9,846 bases of DNA. Source: Prevotella sp. (GTDB lineage: Bacteria; Bacteroidota; Bacteroidia; Bacteroidales; Bacteroidaceae). A program made the translations under genes and the position numbers. Location of the stretch: contig JAGAPI010000044.1 of the NCBI GenBank assembly GCA_017623335.1, positions 1-9,846 on the forward strand, written 5' to 3'. The notes beneath the pieces were generated by a model. The model had not been told where the DNA came from. It was given only the letters and a program-made list of their open reading frames with translations, and ran no database searches. This document shows, piece by piece, positions 4,367 through 9,846 of the stretch; within the stretch, counting starts at the first letter, position 1; every line of letters begins with the position of its first letter.

Positions 4367-7219
4367 ATGGAATACAACTTTAGAGAAATCGAGAAGAAAT
4401 GGCAGCAGAAATGGGTCGACGACAAGACCTATAAGGTTGCCGAAGACAAGAACAGAGAGAAATTCTATGTGCTAAACATGTTCCCCTATCCGTCAGGCGC
4501 AGGTCTGCATGTGGGACACCCGCTTGGCTACATAGCCAGCGACATCTACGCAAGGTACAAGCGGCTGCAGGGCTTCAACGTGCTCAACCCCATGGGCTAC
4601 GATGCCTACGGACTGCCAGCGGAGCAATACGCAATACAGACCGGTCAGCATCCGGCAAAGACCACCGAGGCTAACATTGCACGCTACCGCGAGCAGCTTG
4701 ACAAGATTGGCTTCTCGTTTGACTGGGACCGCGAGGTGCGCACCTGCGACCCTGGATATTACCACTGGACACAGTGGGCTTTCCAGAAGATGTTCAACTC
4801 GTTCTACTGCATCAACTGCTCAAAGGCACTGCCCATAGAAAAGCTCATAGAGCATTTTGAGCATGAGGGCACCAACAACCTGAACGTGGCTATGGGCGAG
4901 GAGCTGCACTTCACCGCCGAGCAATGGTATAAGATGAGTGAGAAGGAGAAGCAGGAGGTTCTGATGAACTACCGTATAGCCTACCTCGGCGAGACAATGG
5001 TGAACTGGTGTGCCGGACTTGGCACAGTGCTTGCCAATGACGAGGTTGTGGACGGCGTGAGTGAGCGCGGCGGCTATCCCGTGGTACAGAAGAAGATGAA
5101 ACAGTGGTGTCTGAGAGTGTCGGCATACGCACAGCGTCTGCTTGACGGTCTTAACAAGATAGACTGGACCGACTCGCTGAAGGAGACACAACGCAACTGG
5201 ATCGGACGCTCGGAAGGTACCGAGGTGGAGTTCAGCGTGAAGGACAGCGACGTGAAGTTCACCATCTTCACAACCCGTGCCGACACAATGTTTGGCGTGA
5301 CCTTCATGGTGCTGGCACCCGAAAGCGAATATGTAAGTCAAATAACCACTGCCGAGCAGAAGCAGGCTGTTGACGACTATGTGGCAGCCACCAAGAAGCG
5401 CACTGAGCGTGAGCGCATTGCAGACCGCAAGGTGACAGGCGTGTTTACAGGTGCCTATGCCATCAATCCGTTCACGGGTGAGGCAATCCCCGTGTGGGTG
5501 AGCGACTATGTGCTTGCCGGCTACGGCACTGGAGCCATCATGGCAGTGCCAGCCCACGACAGTCGCGACTATGCCTTTGCAAAGCACTTTGGTTTGCCGA
5601 TAGTTCCGCTGATTGAGGGTGCCGACGTGAGCGAGGAGAGCTATGACGCCAAGGAAGGAACGGTGATAAACTCGCCTGCTCCGGGCAAGACACCATACAT
5701 TGACTTCTCACTCAACGGACTGAGCGTGAAAGAGGCTATAGCTGCCACAAAGTCTTATGTGCAGTCACACAAGATAGGCAGAGTGAAGGTGAACTTCCGC
5801 CTGCGCGATGCCATCTTCAGCCGCCAGCGCTACTGGGGTGAGCCGTTCCCTGTGTACTACAAGGACGGCATGCCATATATGATTCCTGAGGAATGTCTGC
5901 CATTGGAACTGCCCGAGGTGAGCCAGTACAAGCCTACAGAAAGCGGTGAGCCGCCATTGGGTCACGCTGAGAAATGGGCTTGGGACACCGAGAACAATCA
6001 GGTGGTGGACAAGAAGCTGATAGACAACGTGAAGGTATTCCCGCTGGAGTTGAACACCATGCCGGGCTTTGCAGGCAGCTCAGCCTACTATCTACGCTAC
6101 ATGGACCCGCACAACAACGAGGCTCTTGTGAGCAAACATGCCGACATGTACTGGAAGAACGTTGACCTGTATGTGGGCGGCACCGAGCACGCCACGGGTC
6201 ACCTCATCTACTCACGTTTCTGGAACAAGTTCCTCCACGACATCGGCTACAGCACCATGGAAGAGCCATTCCAGAAGTTAGTGAACCAGGGAATGATACA
6301 GGGCCGCTCTAACTTTGTTTACCGCATCAACAGCGATGACCACTCAAAGGCTCCCGTATTCGTTTCACTCGGACTGAAGGATCAGTATGAGGTGACTCCA
6401 ATCCACGTTGACGTGAACATTGTGAGCGGCGACGTGCTCGACATTGATGCGTTCAGACAGTGGCGCCCGGAATACAACAACGCGGAGTTCCTGCTTGAGG
6501 ACGGCAAATATATCTGCGGCTGGGCAGTGGAGAAGATGTCGAAGTCGATGTTCAACGTTGTCAATCCCGACATGATAGTTGAGAAATACGGTGCCGACAC
6601 ACTGCGCCTGTATGAGATGTTCCTCGGTCCCGTGGAGCAGTCGAAGCCTTGGGACACCAACGGCATTGACGGCTGCCACCGTTTCCTCAAGAAATTCTGG
6701 AGCCTGTTCTACAGCCGTGACGGAGAGTGGCTGCCCAACGACGAGGCGGCGACAAAGGAGCAGTTCAAGAGCGTGCATAAGCTGATAAAGAAGGTGACAC
6801 AGGACATTGAGAACTTCTCATACAACACCAGCATCTCGGCATTCATGATCTGCGTGGGTGAGCTTCAGCAGCTGAAATGCCGCAACAAGGAACTGCTCGG
6901 TCAGATTGTGGTGCTCATGGCACCGTTTGCCCCACACATTGCTGAGGAACTGTGGCATGCGCTCGGCAACGGGAACACCGTTTGCGATGCACAGTGGCCC
7001 AAGCATAATGAGGAATATTTGGTGGAAAGCAGCGTGAGACTCGGTGTGTCGTTCAACGGCAAGACACGCTTCGACATGGAATTCCCTGCCGATGCCGACA
7101 ATGCCACTATTGAGCAGACCGTGCTTGCCGACGAAAGGTCGCAGAAATATATCGACGGCAAGAAGGTGATGAAGGTCATCGTGGTGAAAGGCAGGCTCAT
7201 TAACATTGTATGTAAATGA
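4367..7219 (+). CDS. leuS: Leucyl-tRNA synthetase
   Basis: The 950-residue enzyme charges tRNA-Leu and hydrolyses mischarged products. HVGH (residues 48-51, in [16 protein letters not shown]) is the class I HIGH motif and KMSKS is at 723-727. The CP1 editing domain shows TTRADTMFG (302-310) and [15 protein letters not shown], with the conserved editing Asp expected at D398. The anticodon-binding domain includes [13 protein letters not shown] near 852-864. It is longer than the roughly 860 residues of E. coli LeuRS. The extra length includes an acidic segment around residues 150-210 and a domain of about 80 residues just before KMSKS, which I take as normal for Bacteroidetes. I chose ATG 4367 because a TTG at 4328 would add 13 residues not expected in the family and would lie almost at the predicted transcription start. 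Its stop overlaps the next start (ATGA, 7216-7219). Confidence 0.98.
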   Translation: MEYNFREIEKKWQQKWVDDKTYKVAEDKNREKFYVLNMFPYPSGAGLHVGHPLGYIASDIYARYKRLQGFNVLNPMGYDAYGLPAEQYAIQTGQHPAKTTEANIARYREQLDKIGFSFDWDREVRTCDPGYYHWTQWAFQKMFNSFYCINCSKALPIEKLIEHFEHEGTNNLNVAMGEELHFTAEQWYKMSEKEKQEVLMNYRIAYLGETMVNWCAGLGTVLANDEVVDGVSERGGYPVVQKKMKQWCLRVSAYAQRLLDGLNKIDWTDSLKETQRNWIGRSEGTEVEFSVKDSDVKFTIFTTRADTMFGVTFMVLAPESEYVSQITTAEQKQAVDDYVAATKKRTERERIADRKVTGVFTGAYAINPFTGEAIPVWVSDYVLAGYGTGAIMAVPAHDSRDYAFAKHFGLPIVPLIEGADVSEESYDAKEGTVINSPAPGKTPYIDFSLNGLSVKEAIAATKSYVQSHKIGRVKVNFRLRDAIFSRQRYWGEPFPVYYKDGMPYMIPEECLPLELPEVSQYKPTESGEPPLGHAEKWAWDTENNQVVDKKLIDNVKVFPLELNTMPGFAGSSAYYLRYMDPHNNEALVSKHADMYWKNVDLYVGGTEHATGHLIYSRFWNKFLHDIGYSTMEEPFQKLVNQGMIQGRSNFVYRINSDDHSKAPVFVSLGLKDQYEVTPIHVDVNIVSGDVLDIDAFRQWRPEYNNAEFLLEDGKYICGWAVEKMSKSMFNVVNPDMIVEKYGADTLRLYEMFLGPVEQSKPWDTNGIDGCHRFLKKFWSLFYSRDGEWLPNDEAATKEQFKSVHKLIKKVTQDIENFSYNTSISAFMICVGELQQLKCRNKELLGQIVVLMAPFAPHIAEELWHALGNGNTVCDAQWPKHNEEYLVESSVRLGVSFNGKTRFDMEFPADADNATIEQTVLADERSQKYIDGKKVMKVIVVKGRLINIVCK

Positions 7220-8154
7220 AAAGTATAGACAGCCAAATATTGCGCAACGAGGTCAAGGATTATTTTTATATAACCCTTGCACTCTCGTTGATCGCATTCT
7301 CGTACACGGCATTCCTTTTGCCCTACGAAATTGTTACTGGCGGACTTGCCGGTCTTGCCTCGCTGTTCTATTATGCAGTCCGGCTGCCTATTGAGGACAC
7401 CTTTTTCGCTGTGAACGTAATTCTGCTTATAGGTGCCCTGAAAATCCTTGGCTTCAAATTCCTTATCAAAACTATTTACGCCACTGTGGTGCTGTCGTTC
7501 TTTCTGTGGGCGGCACAGGAGATAGCGCCCCACACCGCCGACGGCAATCTGATAAAGTCGCTTGGTGAAGGCAACGAGTTCATGGCGGTAATCATTGGCA
7601 GTTTTATCAATGGAGCCGGTCTTGCCATAGTGTTCCTGCACAACGGAAGCACAGGTGGCGTGGACATCATCGCAGCCAGTGTAAACAAATACCGCGACAT
7701 GTCGCTTGGCACCGTGATACAGATGGTGGACATCTGCATTGTGAGTTCAAGCTACTTCATCTTCGATGACTTCTCGAAGATTGTATTCGGTCTCTGCACC
7801 ATAGTCATCGAGACCGTATCACTGGACTATATCATGAATGCCCGCCGCGAATCGGTGCAGTTTATGATTTTCTCAAAGAAATATCAGGAGATAGCCGATG
7901 CCGTGGCGCGGACAGTGGACACAGGCGTGACCATTCTCGACGGACACGGCTGGTACACGGGCAAGGAGGTGAAGGTGCTCTGCACGCTCACCCGCAAGCG
8001 CAATAGCGTGACGGTGTTCCGACTCATCAAGATGATCGACCCCGATGCCTTTGTTAGCCAAAGCCGTGTAATCGGTGTCTACGGCGAGGGATTTGACACA
8101 ATAAAAATAAAAGTGAAAAAGAAAGATGAAACTGATAGTAGCAACAAACAATGA
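7216..8154 (+). CDS. YitT-family membrane protein with C-terminal DUF2179 domain
   Basis: A 312-residue inner-membrane protein of unknown substrate. The first ~205 residues hold about five or six hydrophobic helices (the YitT/DUF161 membrane domain). They include the conserved [11 protein letters not shown] (residues 40-50) and [11 protein letters not shown] (143-153). The remainder, about 212-300, is the soluble DUF2179 domain with [17 protein letters not shown] (236-252), typical of the family. YitT proteins are very common in Firmicutes and Bacteroidetes, often in several paralogues; their biochemical role is not established and a transport function is only a guess. The start overlaps the leuS stop by four bases, so translation is probably coupled. 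The C-terminal 9 codons overlap the start of rdgB and encode a hydrophilic tail ([12 protein letters not shown]) after the domain ends. Confidence 0.92.
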   Translation: MKSIDSQILRNEVKDYFYITLALSLIAFSYTAFLLPYEIVTGGLAGLASLFYYAVRLPIEDTFFAVNVILLIGALKILGFKFLIKTIYATVVLSFFLWAAQEIAPHTADGNLIKSLGEGNEFMAVIIGSFINGAGLAIVFLHNGSTGGVDIIAASVNKYRDMSLGTVIQMVDICIVSSSYFIFDDFSKIVFGLCTIVIETVSLDYIMNARRESVQFMIFSKKYQEIADAVARTVDTGVTILDGHGWYTGKEVKVLCTLTRKRNSVTVFRLIKMIDPDAFVSQSRVIGVYGEGFDTIKIKVKKKDETDSSNKQ

Positions 8155-8737
8155 GCACAAGCTCAGCGAAATACGCGCAATACTTGGCGAAAAGATAGAG
8201 GTGCTGTCGCTGAAGGACATCAATCTGGATGCCGACATTGAGGAAACAGGGGAGACGCTCATGGAAAACTCCCACCTCAAGGCTGGGTATGTGGCACAAT
8301 ATCTCGACAACCAGGACTATCCGCACCCTTATGCGGTGATTGCCGACGACACGGGACTGATGGTTGATGCCCTCGACGGTGAGCCGGGAGTACACACTGC
8401 ACGGTATGCCGGCGGCGACGGTCACGACAGCGAGGCTAACATGCGTCTGCTGCTTAAGAACCTTGAAGGCTGCGACAACCGCAAGGCACACTTCAGCACT
8501 GTCATCACCATGATAGAGGAGAAGACAGAATACACGGTAGATATCCGATATTTTATAGGAAAGGTTGACGGTACTATCCTCACCGAGAAGCACGGCGACG
8601 AGGGATTCGGCTATGATCCGATATTCATGCCAGACGGCTACGACAAATCGTTTGCCGAGCTCGGCAATGATGTGAAAAACAAAATCAGCCACCGTGCCAT
8701 GGCTGTAAAAAAACTTGCTGAATACTTACTGAAATGA
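8126..8737 (+). CDS. rdgB: XTP/dITP diphosphatase (RdgB/HAM1 family)
   Basis: This soluble house-cleaning enzyme hydrolyses dITP, ITP and XTP to the monophosphates and pyrophosphate, keeping deaminated purines out of DNA and RNA. The 203-residue length is normal. The family motifs are all present: [11 protein letters not shown] at the start (residues 6-16), [25 protein letters not shown] (72-96) with the metal-binding/catalytic D74-D75, EGFGYDPIF (159-167), and ISHRAMA (187-193) for base recognition. The start is fixed by the N-terminal MKLIVATNN strand; it lies 29 bases inside the 3' end of the YitT gene in another frame. No Shine-Dalgarno is clear, and translation probably depends on ribosomes finishing the upstream gene. 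Its stop overlaps the next start (ATGA, 8734-8737). Confidence 0.97.
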   Translation: MKLIVATNNEHKLSEIRAILGEKIEVLSLKDINLDADIEETGETLMENSHLKAGYVAQYLDNQDYPHPYAVIADDTGLMVDALDGEPGVHTARYAGGDGHDSEANMRLLLKNLEGCDNRKAHFSTVITMIEEKTEYTVDIRYFIGKVDGTILTEKHGDEGFGYDPIFMPDGYDKSFAELGNDVKNKISHRAMAVKKLAEYLLK

Positions 8738-9846
8738 GAAGAATTGCGACCACTGTTATAATACTGCTTTGCATGTCGTTCACAATGGCAAAGGCAGCCA
8801 TTGGCGAATGGACTGCCTATATGGCTTACGGTGACATAACCGACATTGAGCCAGCAGGAAACACCATATATGTATTGAGCAGCGGTTCGTTGTTCTCATA
8901 CAATGTAAACGACCAGAATGTAACTATATATAATAAGGTGTATCCGCTTAACGACACAGGCATAGCACACATAGCATGGTGCAACAGTTCAAAAAGGCTT
9001 GTAATCATTTACAACAACCAAAACATAGACCTGCTCGGCAACAATGGCGAAGTGACAAACATAAACGATTACTACAACAAGTCAATGACCGACGACAAGA
9101 CCGTTTACAACATCACCATCAGCGGCAACCATGCTTATCTCTGCACAGGATTCGGCATCTTGAAGATAAACGTAAAGGATGCAGAGATAAGCGACACCTA
9201 CAATCTGGGAATGAAAGTGACCGACTGCGCAATAGACGGCAACATGATATATGCCAAAACATCCAACGGAGTGTATGCCGGCAATACATCTGACAATCTG
9301 CCCGACAGAAATAACTGGAAGATTACATCGGCAACTGTTTCGTTCAACGATGCCAATGACATAACCATAAGCAACGCCAACGGATATACGGAATATATTG
9401 CCTACGACAACACAAATAAATGTTACTGGAGCAACCAAAAGGACGGGAAGCTGCAGGGGTATAAACTGGACGACGGTAACGCGAAGACCATCATTGCGCA
9501 GGACATAACCCCAGGCGGACCGAAATACAACTATTTCGGATTTCTAAAAATACACGACAACAAACTGTATTCGTGCAACGGCATAGGATGGGATTTCCGA
9601 CAGGAAGCATCAATACAGATATTTGACATTGAAAACGATACATGGACCACATTCAGCAATGAGGGCATAGCCGACAAGCTCGGCATTCGCTATCAGGATG
9701 TAATGTCAGTCGATGTAGACCCGCGTGACCTGCGTCATGTGGTGGCAGGCACACAGGCCGGGCTGTTTGAATTTTACGACGGAGAACAGACCAGGCACTG
9801 GAACGATGAAAACAGTCCGATATATTACCACTACAACATACCGAAA
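8734..9846 (+). CDS. porZ: PorZ-like type IX secretion system beta-propeller protein, N-terminal part (cut by the right window edge)
   Basis: I translated 371 codons from ATG 8734 to the last base without finding a stop. The first ~21 residues form a signal peptide: basic MRR, a hydrophobic core, and a likely cleavage after AKA (residues 19-21). The mature protein starts at [17 protein letters not shown], the typical PorZ opening, followed by repeated beta-rich units of the form [16 protein letters not shown] and [16 protein letters not shown], which fit blades of the N-terminal propeller. In Porphyromonas gingivalis, PorZ is a surface part of the PorU-PorV-PorQ-PorZ attachment complex, which cleaves cargo C-terminal signals and anchors cargo to A-LPS. 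The second propeller and the C-terminal domain expected in a protein of roughly 750-800 residues are outside the window. C13 is too early and too hydrophobic in context for a convincing lipobox. It overlaps rdgB by four bases and is more AT-rich than leuS. Another two-component-regulator-type propeller protein remains possible. Confidence 0.8.
   Translation, partial: MRRIATTVIILLCMSFTMAKAAIGEWTAYMAYGDITDIEPAGNTIYVLSSGSLFSYNVNDQNVTIYNKVYPLNDTGIAHIAWCNSSKRLVIIYNNQNIDLLGNNGEVTNINDYYNKSMTDDKTVYNITISGNHAYLCTGFGILKINVKDAEISDTYNLGMKVTDCAIDGNMIYAKTSNGVYAGNTSDNLPDRNNWKITSATVSFNDANDITISNANGYTEYIAYDNTNKCYWSNQKDGKLQGYKLDDGNAKTIIAQDITPGGPKYNYFGFLKIHDNKLYSCNGIGWDFRQEASIQIFDIENDTWTTFSNEGIADKLGIRYQDVMSVDVDPRDLRHVVAGTQAGLFEFYDGEQTRHWNDENSPIYYHYNIPK

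Noticed and set aside
4820..5587. Long minus-strand open frame (255 codons) inside leuS
   Set aside because: It is exactly antisense to the conserved editing region of leuS, its product is rich in His/Cys/Leu without any domain pattern, and long antisense frames are expected opposite GC-biased third positions.
6901..7641. Minus-strand open frame of 246 codons over the leuS/YitT junction
   Set aside because: It is antisense to the conserved ends of two real genes, and its translation does not resemble any family I know.
8054..8692. Minus-strand open frame of 212 codons across the YitT/rdgB junction
   Set aside because: It lies opposite two well-supported genes, shows no recognisable motif and has no promoter; it is a shadow of rdgB.

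Overview
The window is ordinary bacterial chromosome, most likely from a Bacteroidales species; a Prevotella-like genome is my best guess but is not proven. Three things point there. The promoters have the Bacteroidetes form TTTG/TTG, a 19-21 base gap, then TAnnTTTG. Most genes lack a Shine-Dalgarno site. The last gene is a PorZ-like component of the type IX secretion system (T9SS), which is confined to this phylum.

Left part, minus strand (1-3391). Reading leftward, the genes are a Wzx/WzxC-type polysaccharide flippase (1961-3391), a UbiA-family enzyme closest to decaprenyl-phosphate phosphoribosyltransferase (1014-1889), and the first 256 codons of arginyl-tRNA synthetase argS (start 769, running off the left edge). 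Between the UbiA gene and argS are two near-identical copies of a ~75 bp AT-rich repeat. Each copy carries a Bacteroidetes-type promoter aimed at argS.

Middle (3392-3795). This is a divergent intergenic region of about 400 bases. It holds a very good promoter for the rightward genes, weak leftward promoter candidates, a doubtful cysteine-rich micro-ORF, and a structured leader with an 8-codon upstream ORF just before the superoxide reductase gene.

Right part, plus strand (3796-9846). A stand-alone two-iron superoxide reductase (desulfoferrodoxin, 3796-4182) ends in a strong hairpin terminator. After a new promoter comes a tightly packed run: leuS (4367-7219), a YitT-family membrane protein (7216-8154), the house-cleaning nucleotide pyrophosphatase rdgB (8126-8737), and a PorZ-like secreted beta-propeller protein (8734 to the right edge). 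These overlap by 4, 29 and 4 bases, so they are probably one transcript with translational coupling.

Most of the window is housekeeping: two aminoacyl-tRNA synthetases, nucleotide-pool cleaning and superoxide defence. The envelope-facing parts are the flippase/polyprenyl-phosphoribose pair and PorZ. I see no phage, insertion sequence, CRISPR array, tRNA or rRNA. The least explained elements are the promoter-bearing repeat pair, the superoxide reductase leader, and the role of a phosphoribosyl-lipid enzyme next to a flippase.
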